Below the pieces are notes generated by a model. The model was not told where the DNA came from, did not search any database, and saw only the letters and a program-made list of their open reading frames with translations. From a virus: DNA of 50,389 nt. Positions 1 to 7,034 of the stretch are shown piece by piece (positions within the stretch are counted from its first letter, which is position 1; every line of letters starts with the position of its first letter). The position numbers were made by a program, and so were the translations under genes. Location of the stretch: positions 1-50,389 of IMG/VR virus record IMGVR_UViG_3300023099_000003; one strand, given 5' to 3'.

Positions 1-87
1 CTTGCTCGAAGAAACTGCTGCCCTTGTACACCGTTACTTCTTCGGTCCACTCGCGATGCTCGCCGCTGTAGTCTTCCGACCTTTTCA
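1..87. repeat. Left copy of 87-bp terminal direct repeat
   Basis: These 87 bases are identical to the last 87 of the window (50303-50389). A leftward gene reads through the joint, so the two copies are the same locus seen twice: an assembly overlap of a circular or circularly permuted molecule, or a short true terminal redundancy. An odd length such as 87 is what a k-mer assembler leaves when it closes a circle, so a biological terminal repeat is the less likely reading. Confidence 0.97.
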
Positions 88-874
88 GCCTGAGAGGGTA
101 TGGCCCTAGTTGCTCTACTATCCGCTCAACCTCCCCAGCCTCAACCGGGCGCGGTTCGGGTTGGGTGCGAGGGCATGGTGTGCAGCGCGTCTTGTCGGTA
201 GGGTATCCTACGTGCGGGCAGTCCTCGATCAGCTTCTCATCCCTAATTTCATGATTAAGAGCGGCGGCGATCTTCTTGATCGTGTCCCTTTCCCATTCCG
301 AGACAGGATGGTCTGTGCTGAGCAGTTGTTCACGTAACGCTTTGAGGGCGAAAGGCAGGCGATTTTCTTCCACCCCCGGCGCGCGCTCCATTGCGGCGAG
401 GGCTGCGCGGGCGTCAGGAACCCGTTTGCGCCATCCACGATGCATCAAGGAAACGCGCTTCTCGCCGCTGATTGCATCGACATAGTCGCGGCGCTCATCA
501 ACGGGCCAATCTTCCCATTCGTGATGCTCGTATAGGGTATCCGGTGACAGCCCCCGCGCTTCACAAAGCGCCCGCGCCACCCGCTCCACCTCGCCACCGC
601 TGTTGATTGCGGGTTGGGTGCTTTCGGGGCGTAGTGCCTGCTCGATGATAGACAGTCGCACGTAACGCGCAGGATTGCCCAAGAGCAACAGCGGTGGCGG
701 AATGTCGGAGTCTGCATCCAGTTCGGGCTGGCGGTCCAGCGAGTAAGGGTTGCGACAGTTGTAATGCCCGACTTCATCATCCCATACCGTTACAACTTGG
801 CCGGGCATGAGCCGCTCGCAGCAGCCGATGCAAATCCCGATTTCTTCCAGCGTCACTTGATTGTCAGCGGTCAT
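1..874 (-). CDS. Junction-spanning hypothetical protein, N-terminal part
   Basis: Starts at ATG 874 and runs leftward off the window edge. It continues without a stop at 50302 (equivalent to position 0) and ends at 50025, giving a 383-aa protein once the circle is closed. Near the N-terminus (about residues 13-40) are Cys residues spaced like a small zinc-binding knuckle (C-x2-C-C, then a later H and C). A second Cys-rich patch lies near residue 230. The middle is charged and probably helical. The start overlaps the stop of the 864-1160 gene, as is usual in this operon. Function is unknown. It is the largest gene of the leftward operon, and its unbroken frame across the joint is the best evidence for circularity. 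Confidence 0.85.
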   Translation of the reverse strand, partial: MTADNQVTLEEIGICIGCCERLMPGQVVTVWDDEVGHYNCRNPYSLDRQPELDADSDIPPPLLLLGNPARYVRLSIIEQALRPESTQPAINSGGEVERVARALCEARGLSPDTLYEHHEWEDWPVDERRDYVDAISGEKRVSLMHRGWRKRVPDARAALAAMERAPGVEENRLPFALKALREQLLSTDHPVSEWERDTIKKIAAALNHEIRDEKLIEDCPHVGYPTDKTRCTPCPRTQPEPRPVEAGEVERIVEQLGPYPLRLKRSEDYSGEHREWTEEVTVYKGSSFFEQ

Positions 875-1160
875 GGTAGTGTTCTCCGTTGCGGAGGGCG
901 GTGGCGATGGAAGCGATTTTCTCCGCACGGTCATTCCCAATCACAGGGCTGGGACAAACCGGCAGGTTCATAGCGGCGGCATCTCGCCAGAACTTCGCCC
1001 TCTGGTCAGCCAGCTTTGCAGCCAATTCGGTCGCAGTCCGGGAGCCGTCCTCTCTTGCCTCTGCCACTAGCAGCAGCAGATGATCGAACTCATTGCGCGG
1101 CAATTTACCCATCCACCGCCTCGCCACCGCCAGCATTTCAGGCGTTGTTTCACTCCCCAT
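864..1160 (-). CDS. Hypothetical protein, 98 aa
   Basis: Leftward gene between two genes that it overlaps (11 nt at each end), which suggests translational coupling. The product is Ala/Arg-rich and predicted helical, with no membrane segment or Cys motif that I recognise. A heptad-like stretch in the middle (about residues 30-55) could form a short coiled coil. Function unknown. The call as a real gene rests on gap-free packing in the operon and sensible amino-acid composition. Confidence 0.75.
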   Translation of the reverse strand: MGSETTPEMLAVARRWMGKLPRNEFDHLLLLVAEAREDGSRTATELAAKLADQRAKFWRDAAAMNLPVCPSPVIGNDRAEKIASIATALRNGEHYHDR

Positions 1161-1632
1161 GGCGTTGAGCCTCCTGTTGGGTGGATGGCGGGGGGTGAGG
1201 CATCCAGTGGATGGGGTTCAGAACGTGATCTGCGAAATCCCCATTAAACCAAGCTAACCAAACAGCAGGCATCCAGTAGCCACTGCCGTATTCATCTACT
1301 GTTTCATGCCAGCCATCAGACCAGTGCGCGATTGCGATGCCTGCCCCAGACAGGAAGTCACCGCCCTCAGCGTGACAAGCATATGCTGTCAGTTTGTCTG
1401 ATTCTTCCGGGTCGCTGTAAGGGTCTGCGTCATGGTCAAACCAAACGAGGATTGGCCGATCCTTCGGCGCAGTCTCAATCGACTGCCACTCCCCTACACG
1501 CGCTTGCATGGCGCGGAGGGCTTGGGCTGCTTCGTCAATGGTTTCGACCGCCCAGCTTGCAAGACCGGCACCTTTTACCACTTCCAACCGCTCTATCAGC
1601 GTGTTTACGTCTGTGGGGGTAGGGTTAGTCAT
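1150..1632 (-). CDS. DUF551-like hypothetical protein, 160 aa
   Basis: The centre carries the pattern W-x-S-I-E-T-A-P-K-D-x-P-I-L-V-W (from about residue 49). I recognise this from short phage and prophage proteins usually labelled DUF551, whose role is unknown. The C-terminal part is rich in Trp, His and Pro (W-L-A-W-F, I-H-W-M-P-H-P), also typical of that group. The N-terminal 45 residues look helical. It overlaps the 1629-1904 gene upstream by 4 nt and the 864-1160 gene downstream by 11 nt. The family call comes from motif memory only; no function is implied. Confidence 0.8.
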   Translation of the reverse strand: MTNPTPTDVNTLIERLEVVKGAGLASWAVETIDEAAQALRAMQARVGEWQSIETAPKDRPILVWFDHDADPYSDPEESDKLTAYACHAEGGDFLSGAGIAIAHWSDGWHETVDEYGSGYWMPAVWLAWFNGDFADHVLNPIHWMPHPPPSTQQEAQRHGE

Positions 1633-1904
1633 TGGGGGTGTCCTGCCTGCTCAGCGCGGAGCCTGGCGCGGGCGCGTTGTGCGCGCTTCCCGGTGCCCTG
1701 AGCGGTTGTGACCATCTTGCGGTGCAAATAGGCTTGGCGCGCTTCGGTGGCGCCTTCCTTGCCAAGGTCGGTCCCGCGATGCTTGATCGCGCAGTCAGCG
1801 TGTTGGGTCCGCCATCCACCGGTGGGATTACGCTCAAAGTGGCCGTCGCCAGCTTCGACGCGATCGTTGCATCGGTAGCAAACGCCGGGGTATTTGTTAC
1901 GCAT
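1629..1904 (-). CDS. Small zinc-ribbon-like protein, 91 aa
   Basis: The chosen start (ATG 1904) overlaps the previous stop by 8 nt; a longer reading frame upstream only re-reads the preceding gene. Residues 8-11 form C-Y-R-C and a later H-x-D-C pair could complete a zinc site. The C-terminal third is strongly basic (repeated Arg/Lys/Ala), so nucleic-acid binding is possible. Function is otherwise unknown. Confidence 0.7.
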   Translation of the reverse strand: MRNKYPGVCYRCNDRVEAGDGHFERNPTGGWRTQHADCAIKHRGTDLGKEGATEARQAYLHRKMVTTAQGTGKRAQRARARLRAEQAGHPQ

Positions 1905-2100
1905 GACCTTTCCCCTCTCCCTTGCGTTCGTCTTTCCGTGGATCACACCAGCGGGAAACACGCCGGCGCAAACGCGCCCAAAGCCCATCGTCATATTCCA
2001 TCCCAAACACTACCCCATCGATCTGGTCACGGTTCAGGCCAGAGCGACCACGGGGCATAACCCATTGGCATGGCTGGCTGCTGTGATAACGGCGGCTCAT
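1897..2100 (-). CDS. Hypothetical basic protein, 67 aa
   Basis: Start ATG 2100 forms an ATGA overlap with the stop of the 2097-2240 gene. The product is Arg-rich, with a W-C-D motif and a highly charged tail, and no recognisable domain. An alternative upstream start at 2199 would overlap the previous membrane-peptide gene for 100 nt and is less likely. Confidence 0.6.
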   Translation of the reverse strand: MSRRYHSSQPCQWVMPRGRSGLNRDQIDGVVFGMEYDDGLWARLRRRVSRWCDPRKDERKGEGKGHA

Positions 2101-2240
2101 TTGACCTCTCCCGTCTCGACAGCGGCAAATCCGGCAGTCACAGGGTCCATCATGGCGACAACTGTAATGAACGCCAGCACGATTGCGATAATCGTCCATA
2201 CATTGTCAGCGGCGTGATCGTTGCTGAACTTACTCACCAT
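2097..2240 (-). CDS. Small single-pass membrane protein, 47 aa
   Basis: ATG 2240 lies inside the end of the previous gene (11-nt overlap) and the stop overlaps the next start as ATGA. Residues 15-31 are a continuous hydrophobic helix (W-T-I-I-A-I-V-L-A-F-I-T-V-V-A-M-M), preceded by a polar N-terminus. Single-pass peptides like this in early phage operons often act on the host membrane, but nothing here shows what it does. Confidence 0.6.
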   Translation of the reverse strand: MVSKFSNDHAADNVWTIIAIVLAFITVVAMMDPVTAGFAAVETGEVK

Positions 2241-2391
2241 CCCACTCCTTCATCAATTTGTCCCACTTGGCCTCGCCCATTTCCTTGCGGGCACTGGCGA
2301 CCTTACGTTCCAGGCTGTTATCCGGTGCCCATTCAGGATTCCATTCCTGCGATGGCGCGGTGCCTTTTAGTTTCTGGGCGTAGAGGTTCAT
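2230..2391 (-). CDS. Hypothetical protein, 53 aa
   Basis: The start at ATG 2391 is chosen because it makes a TGATG stop-start overlap with the preceding gene; a start 27 nt further upstream is open but would overlap more. The product is Lys/Glu/Trp-rich and probably helical. No family recognised. Confidence 0.65.
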   Translation of the reverse strand: MNLYAQKLKGTAPSQEWNPEWAPDNSLERKVASARKEMGEAKWDKLMKEWDGE

Positions 2392-2663
2392 CAAACCAAC
2401 TCCCCAAGTGCGGACCAAGCCGCTGCGATATATTCTTCGCGGTATTCCTCAAAATGCCGCACCAGCCAGCCATCTTCCCAAGCGGACAGCAAATAACCGC
2501 CAGCTACGGAAGGTGCTTTCGCCTGCTCCATGGCGCGGTAAAGATGTGTGTGGGCGGCGATTGAAAGGAAATAATCGCGCGCTTCAGGCTTCATGGCCTC
2601 AAACTCTACGCGCTCCCGATCTGAAAGCGTGAATGGCGAATTATAGAAACGTGGATCAATCAT
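2391..2663 (-). CDS. Hypothetical protein, 90 aa, first gene of leftward operon
   Basis: ATG 2663 is preferred over ATG 2675 because GGAG lies 6 nt before it, whereas 2675 sits only about 12 nt after the predicted -10 box and has no Shine-Dalgarno. The product is acidic and helical with many aromatic residues. A W-E-D-G-W segment and the surrounding Ala/Glu helices resemble small phage proteins of unknown role. As the promoter-proximal gene of the operon that runs through the junction to 48706, it is likely expressed early. Confidence 0.75.
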   Translation of the reverse strand: MIDPRFYNSPFTLSDRERVEFEAMKPEARDYFLSIAAHTHLYRAMEQAKAPSVAGGYLLSAWEDGWLVRHFEEYREEYIAAAWSALGELV

Positions 2664-2714
2664 GTCATTCTCCATCTGACCGCCCCATAATACCTAACCC
2701 CGATAGATGTGCAA
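2664..2714 (-). promoter_or_regulatory. Leftward promoter and GATGGAGAAT leader
   Basis: Read on the minus strand: TTGCAC at 2714-2709, a 16-nt spacer, then TATTAT at 2692-2687, close to a sigma70-type promoter. GATGGAGAAT and the start codon at 2663 follow. The leader matches the accessory-gene leaders at 18.6, 28.4, 31.0 and 34.5 kb. Confidence 0.6.
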
Positions 2715-2727
2715 TATCTTTTTTGCC

Positions 2728-2757
2728 TTGAATAGTAAAAAAGTTTGTGCCTATATG
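2728..2757 (+). promoter_or_regulatory. Rightward promoter for HTH gene
   Basis: TTGAAT (2728-2733), an 18-nt AT-rich spacer and TATATG (2752-2757), followed by GAGGAG just before ATG 2780. It is divergent from the leftward promoter about 15 bases away, so the 2664-2779 region is a natural operator area for the HTH protein. Confidence 0.5.
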
Positions 2758-2779
2758 GTGGCGCATTAGAGGAGTGAAA

Positions 2780-2986
2780 ATGCCGACACCTGAAGAAATC
2801 CGAAGCCGCGCGTTTGAAGCGCGCATTTCGATCAATCGCCTTCTGGCCGATGCCAATGTGGCCGCCCAAACTATCTGGCGATGGGAGAGGAAAGTCAAAA
2901 CCCCTCGTCAATCCACCATAGACAAGGTGATGGCCGCGCTGGTGGCCGCCGAAGCCAAGGAGTCAGAAAGATGCACTACGCGATAG
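2780..2986 (+). CDS. Cro/XRE-like helix-turn-helix protein, 68 aa
   Basis: ATG 2780 follows a GAGGAG Shine-Dalgarno. Residues 15-50 fit a helix-turn-helix of the Cro/XRE kind: I-N-R-L-L, a turn, A-A-Q-T-I-W-R-W-E-R as recognition helix, then T-I-D-K-V-M-A-A-L as the trailing helix. It is the first rightward gene opposite the left operon, so it may bind the shared 2664-2779 region and repress one or both promoters. It is shorter than a CI repressor and has no cleavage or dimer domain, so Cro-like is the better label. Confidence 0.75.
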   Translation: MPTPEEIRSRAFEARISINRLLADANVAAQTIWRWERKVKTPRQSTIDKVMAALVAAEAKESERCTTR

Positions 2987-3090
2987 GAGTTATTGGCTTT
3001 TGTATCTTTTGCTGCCTGGTGCTGGGATGGATCGCCTATCTAGCGCCCGAAGGCTATGAGGATGACGATGGATGGCATCCTGACGAGTAA
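2971..3090 (+). CDS. Small membrane protein, 39 aa
   Basis: ATG 2971 lies inside the end of the HTH gene (16-nt overlap). Residues 4-22 form a hydrophobic helix rich in Ile, Phe, Cys and Leu; the C-terminal third is acidic (E-D-D-D-G-W-H-P-D-E). Predicted single-pass protein with an acidic tail. Function unknown. Confidence 0.6.
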   Translation: MHYAIGVIGFCIFCCLVLGWIAYLAPEGYEDDDGWHPDE

Positions 3091-3113
3091 CCCCTAACTG
3101 ATGGAACTATAAC

Positions 3114-3761
3114 ATGGCTTCTCAGCCCTCATACTCTCGCCACCGTCGCATGGTGGCGGGCCAACAACCTGTCAGTAGTGACATATCCAATGATACCCCG
3201 CCAATCTATGCGCGCCGTCTAGCGGGGTATATTCGCGACCCAAGCACTATCCGTGTTCGGGTTCTGGAAAGATATGGGCATTGCCCGCCGCGTGAAGTGA
3301 TTGTGCGAATGCTGGACGATCAGGCGCGGGCCACTGGCAAGCCTTGGAATTTCCTGCAGAAGCGGGAACATGATCACTTGTTTTCCGGCGTCCATCGCAA
3401 GTTGCCGCCGACTGTGGTTGTGCCTGACCCAGACCCGGAACTAACTCCAATGGGGCGCGCCCATCGGACGGCCAAGGATATGATTGCCGAAGCTGCCGGC
3501 GCGTTTGGGTTGACCTATGCTGATATTGTCGCACCTGGCGGCAAGGCGCGGATCAAGCGCGTTCGGTTCATGCTGGCCCAGCTGATGGTGGATCGTGGCA
3601 ACAGTCGCTCGCAAGTGGCCCACTGGCTTGGCAGAACATGCCATTCGACTGTCTGCCATGCCATGAAGGTGTTCCCGCGCATGTTGCAGGATCACCCCGA
3701 CATAGCCCGCGCCTACGCGCACTTCCGTAAAGAATGGGGGATTGATGATGCTGCAGGATAA
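3114..3761 (+). CDS. DnaA domain IV-like DNA-binding protein, 215 aa
   Basis: The C-terminal half (about residues 118-205) resembles the DNA-binding domain IV of DnaA: a helix leading to an R-I-K-R-V-R-F-M-L-A-Q-L-M segment, then an S-Q-V-A-H-W-L-G-R helix and C-H-S-T-V-C-H-A. The last matches the R-D-H-S-T-V-x-H-A signature of DnaA. There is no AAA+ ATPase region, so it cannot be a full initiator. The N-terminal 90 residues carry another HTH-like segment and a basic patch. It could help initiate phage replication, perhaps at the iteron region at 18.1 kb, act as a transcription factor, or interfere with host DnaA boxes. The domain call is fairly strong; the role is inference. Confidence 0.7.
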   Translation: MASQPSYSRHRRMVAGQQPVSSDISNDTPPIYARRLAGYIRDPSTIRVRVLERYGHCPPREVIVRMLDDQARATGKPWNFLQKREHDHLFSGVHRKLPPTVVVPDPDPELTPMGRAHRTAKDMIAEAAGAFGLTYADIVAPGGKARIKRVRFMLAQLMVDRGNSRSQVAHWLGRTCHSTVCHAMKVFPRMLQDHPDIARAYAHFRKEWGIDDAAG

Positions 3762-3948
3762 CCCATTTGCCAAAGGCCTGACCAATAGGGAATTGAGAAT
3801 AGTTAAAGCCTATGGGAAGGGGCGCGCCGCTCAGGAAGTCCATGCCCTTCGCAGCGAAAATCCGCACCTGCCGTCAAACGAAGAATTTTATTGGGCATGG
3901 GACGCGGGCTGGTGCTGGGACGAGATTGCCTATACCGCCAGTGTCTAG
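3745..3948 (+). CDS. Hypothetical protein, 67 aa
   Basis: Two adjacent ATGs (3745, 3748) follow a G-run; the gene overlaps the end of the DnaA-like gene. The product is mixed, with a Trp-rich C-terminal part (F-Y-W-A-W-D-A-G-W-C-W-D-E-I) that resembles SANT/Myb-like or resolvase HTH ends. No firm family. It ends tail to tail with the leftward operon, overlapping the opposing stop by 4 nt and leaving no room for a terminator between. Confidence 0.6.
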   Translation: MMLQDNPFAKGLTNRELRIVKAYGKGRAAQEVHALRSENPHLPSNEEFYWAWDAGWCWDEIAYTASV

Positions 3949-4349
3949 AAGGGCGGCTGGGACTGCAGCCCCAGCCAATGCTCGAAGGCCAGTGCGAAAC
4001 CTGTAGCGCCATAAGCCACGCAGGCAAATCCGCCCACATCAGACACATTATTGAGATAAGAAATTTGCTCCGGCGATAGCCTGGCTGACCTTGATAGCGA
4101 TTTAAGTTCACAAGACATACTAGGGCAGCCGTCAATTTTTACATCGGCTGCCCCCTTCACGAATCCGCCTTGAACCTTGATTCGCCGCATAGCCTGAGCA
4201 GTTGCTGCTCGGTCCTCGTTGCGAATGTGCACGGCGACAGCCCAGTATTTAGGATATTCGCGGCGAAGCCAGTTAAAGGCGCTCGCCATTTCTACTTCTT
4301 CGCTTGCCTGCTTGCCTGGAAGCTGTTCGCCGAAAACGGAATAGGTCAT
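3945..4349 (-). CDS. VRR-NUC-type nuclease, 134 aa
   Basis: Residues 65-97 carry the signature of the small virus-type replication-repair nucleases: K-G-A-A-D-V (D69), C-E-L-K (E81, K83) and L-S-P-E-Q (Q95), the D...E-x-K pattern of PD-(D/E)xK enzymes. The length suits stand-alone phage VRR-NUC proteins, which cut branched or flap DNA. It overlaps the end of the helicase gene by 4 nt, so nuclease and helicase are coupled and probably act together on forked DNA. It is the last gene of the leftward replication operon. Confidence 0.8.
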   Translation of the reverse strand: MTYSVFGEQLPGKQASEEVEMASAFNWLRREYPKYWAVAVHIRNEDRAATAQAMRRIKVQGGFVKGAADVKIDGCPSMSCELKSLSRSARLSPEQISYLNNVSDVGGFACVAYGATGFALAFEHWLGLQSQPPF

Positions 4350-6184
4350 GCGTATTTCCTGAGTTTGGCGGTTTCAGCCATTACCTTGTCGGGCAAATCT
4401 TCATCATCGGCGGGCTTGCCAAATGCGATAATCCGATAGAATGAACTATCAGGATCGCGGGCGTAGCTCACAGTATCAGGCGTCCCGTGCCGTGTGGCCT
4501 CTGTGAATTTTGCCAACTCCGATGCCTGCCTTGTGTTTTTCGGGTCTTTCATGAACCAGCAGGAAAATTGCCGGTATGGAGTCACGAAATCAGCGCGGAT
4601 TGTTGCATTCCCTTTTTGAGAAACGCTCTCTCTCCAGTCGAGTGACAAAATACGGTCGGTCTGCGGAAATGTAGGATCTTTCTTTTGCGCGACGAACTGC
4701 GTTATTAGGGCGTCATTCGGATCTACCACCTGGCAACCACAGTGCGCGCACTCGCGGGCGGATATATCCAGTGCCTCGCCACACTGTGGGCAAGGCTTGG
4801 AGTTGTAGCGCATATTGCAGCGGACATACTCCCCGCGCGATCCAGAGCGTACCATTCCAAAGCATCGGCGGCCGTAGTGACTGGCAACAGGACCATGGTC
4901 TGACATTAGGACGTTTCCGAAAACGTCTAGGCAGTAACCCGCCTTGTCGCGCGGGTAGTCCGCATAATCTGGTTGCAATGTAAATTCGTTCACATAGCCG
5001 CAGTCGGGACATTCCGCCTCTATTGGCTCGCCTGGTCCCTTGTTGCTCTTGGCTCGCACAATAGGCTTGAACAAATCCCCATCGGGGCAATGCTTGTCCA
5101 GATTGCCAGCAAAGTCGAGAATGAGGCAATCAGTTTTCCCATCATCCAAGCGCAAGCCCCGCCCGATGCATTGCTGCAGCAACCCTGCAGACTCTGTCCT
5201 GCGCAACATCGCGATCACATCGACATGGGCGCAATCCCATCCGGTTGTGAGAACGGAGACGTTGACGATATATTTGATTTTGCGCTGCTCAAAACGCTTA
5301 AGGACTGATCCGCGATCCTCTGTGCCGCCATGCACCATGGCCGACAATTCAGGGGGCAGGCTTGCAAGAATTTCTTCGGCATGGCGGATAGTGGCGGCGA
5401 AAAAGACAACGCCCTTCCTGTCTTGCGCTTGGGCGACAACATCAGCGACGATCGCGCTGGTCTTTTTCCCGTGCCCGATGAAAGCCGCATCCACACTGGC
5501 GACATCGAATTGTCCGTTGGGGCGCATCACTAGCCCGCTGGTGTCATAGCCGCTGACATTGATTGCGCCAATTACTGGCGGCGTGAGATATCCTTGCTCG
5601 ATCAGATAGCGAGCGTCTATGCTGTAAACACATTTGGTAAAGAACGGATCGCGGCAAACGTCATCATCGTTTACGCGGTCATCGGGGCCGATACGGTATA
5701 TAAAGCCCCTGCCGAGTTTGAACGGCGTGGCCGAGAGGCCCACGACACGCAGGTTCGGATTGGCCTGCTTCATTTCCTCTAGGATCGCCAACACCGTTGG
5801 TGCGATCGTGTGAGCTTCGTCCAAAACCACGCCGCAATAATCACCGCGAGTGAAGCGGGAGATTGATCGGGATACGGTTCCAGGTGTGGCGAATACGATA
5901 TTATGCCGAGTGGATTTGACGCCCGCACTGGCTGAAAAGATTGAGCATGGATGACCGGTCGCGGTCATCTTGGAAGCGTTTTGCAGAGTCAATTCTTTTT
6001 GAGGGGCCAGGCACAGAACGCGTTTACCGCCTGATATATCATGTAGCCAATCGGCCAGCGCAGCCACCACATGACTTTTACCCGAGCCAGTGGGGGCTTC
6101 TATAAGGCAAGGCTCCACACTGGCTTTCAGCCAATCCTTTGCTGCATCAACCGCGTTTTGCTGGTAGTCACGAAGTTCAGACAT
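4346..6184 (-). CDS. SF2 DEAD/DEAH-box helicase, 612 aa
   Basis: Start ATG 6184 has GGGAG 7 nt upstream; ATG 6190 is too close to it. An early L-R-D-Y-Q-Q-N Q-motif, Walker A G-S-G-K-S (33-37), D-E-A-H (122-125), a following S-A-T and a later Q-x-x-G-R-G-x-R motif make this a superfamily 2 ATP-dependent helicase with both RecA-like lobes. The C-terminal third holds several C-x2-C pairs, likely one or two zinc ribbons for DNA contact. Phage helicases of this build assist replication or recombination. Gene order with the VRR-NUC nuclease supports a fork-processing pair. Confidence 0.92.
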   Translation of the reverse strand: MSELRDYQQNAVDAAKDWLKASVEPCLIEAPTGSGKSHVVAALADWLHDISGGKRVLCLAPQKELTLQNASKMTATGHPCSIFSASAGVKSTRHNIVFATPGTVSRSISRFTRGDYCGVVLDEAHTIAPTVLAILEEMKQANPNLRVVGLSATPFKLGRGFIYRIGPDDRVNDDDVCRDPFFTKCVYSIDARYLIEQGYLTPPVIGAINVSGYDTSGLVMRPNGQFDVASVDAAFIGHGKKTSAIVADVVAQAQDRKGVVFFAATIRHAEEILASLPPELSAMVHGGTEDRGSVLKRFEQRKIKYIVNVSVLTTGWDCAHVDVIAMLRRTESAGLLQQCIGRGLRLDDGKTDCLILDFAGNLDKHCPDGDLFKPIVRAKSNKGPGEPIEAECPDCGYVNEFTLQPDYADYPRDKAGYCLDVFGNVLMSDHGPVASHYGRRCFGMVRSGSRGEYVRCNMRYNSKPCPQCGEALDISARECAHCGCQVVDPNDALITQFVAQKKDPTFPQTDRILSLDWRESVSQKGNATIRADFVTPYRQFSCWFMKDPKNTRQASELAKFTEATRHGTPDTVSYARDPDSSFYRIIAFGKPADDEDLPDKVMAETAKLRKYA

Positions 6185-6197
6185 GACCATTCTCCCT

Positions 6198-6845
6198 TTA
6201 AATCAAGTAGATAATTTTATCGGATTTAGCCATGTTGTCCTCGGCCCAAAGAGGGCGAAGATTGGTAAAATGCAGAAGTGGGATTAATTCCTCTAATGAT
6301 TTTGCTGAGGCAAGTGGACGGATATGGTCAACATGCCATTCAGTTCTGTTGTCCCAGGCCATTCTCGGAAGGAATTGCCTTTCTATATGCTCATGAAGCT
6401 CCTTCCATGAGCAGCCAAGATACTCGGTTGACCTTTGAGATTTAAGAACCCCTGCGGACTTAAGGCCTTTGTTTATCCTAACCAAGATGTTGTGTCTGAG
6501 GCGGAACAGTGAATTTTCTGCCCTGCGCTTTTTATAATACGCGTTTTTTGCAGGCTTATTATCTTGGTAATGCTTATTGCTTCTTTTTATAATTCTCTGT
6601 CGGTTCGCTTTATAATACTTCTTTTGATTATATTTAATATTTTCTTTGTTTTGCTCTCGATATATCGCTGACCTAACAGAGCATGCCTCTTTATTTGCAG
6701 TATAATATAAGCTGCTATACTCCGCGCGGCATTTTTTGCAGGTATTCCTAAGTCCATCTTTGGATGATGATCGCTCGCCAAATTCAGAGCGCAACTTCGC
6801 AAGCCCGCATTTGTTGCAAGTTTTCGTATCAACGAAATCTGTCAC
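6198..6845 (-). CDS. Free-standing HNH homing endonuclease, 215 aa
   Basis: A GTG start at 6845 sits 6 nt after a strong GGAGG. The N-terminus has a zinc knuckle (C-N-K-C-G about residues 10-14, then C-K-K-C about 36-39). A basic, Tyr/Lys/Asn-rich middle follows. The C-terminal part has the HNH core: W-H-V-D-H-I-R-P-L-A, H-F-T-N-L-R-P-L-W and E-D-N-M-A-K-S-D-K. Base composition is clearly more AT-rich than the neighbours, with many AAA/ATA codons, the mark of a recent mobile arrival. It lies between the methyltransferase and helicase genes and probably homes into alleles lacking it. Confidence 0.9.
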   Translation of the reverse strand: MTDFVDTKTCNKCGLAKLRSEFGERSSSKDGLRNTCKKCRAEYSSLYYTANKEACSVRSAIYREQNKENIKYNQKKYYKANRQRIIKRSNKHYQDNKPAKNAYYKKRRAENSLFRLRHNILVRINKGLKSAGVLKSQRSTEYLGCSWKELHEHIERQFLPRMAWDNRTEWHVDHIRPLASAKSLEELIPLLHFTNLRPLWAEDNMAKSDKIIYLI

Positions 6846-7034
6846 AAAAACCTCCGCTAGAAGATCGCTAGAAAATACGTGCGGCAGGATCGCTAGCGGA
6901 CGATCGGTTCAGGAGCTACCCTAGCCGCACTTATGGACATTACTAACTTAAGGCGGACCCCGCAAGCTCCGACTGGCGCAGGAATGACAGAGCCTTTTCG
7001 GTGGCGTGGGTCTGATATGGCCGGAGTTGGAACG
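6846..7034 (-). other. 189-bp intergenic region with inverted repeats
   Basis: No convincing gene. GTGCGGC (6879-6885) and GCCGCAC (6924-6930) are inverted repeats enclosing smaller palindromic bits, and the motif GATCGCTAG occurs twice (from 6863 and 6888). It separates the methyltransferase from the AT-rich HNH gene and could form an RNA structure in the leader of the HNH message, or be a scar of the HNH insertion. Confidence 0.4.

Noticed and set aside
1-87. True biological terminal repeat
   Set aside because: Not excluded, but the odd short length and the gene reading through it suit an assembly overlap better.
445-780. 111-aa leftward frame near the start
   Set aside because: It overlaps the junction gene out of phase; the junction gene has better composition and neighbour overlaps.
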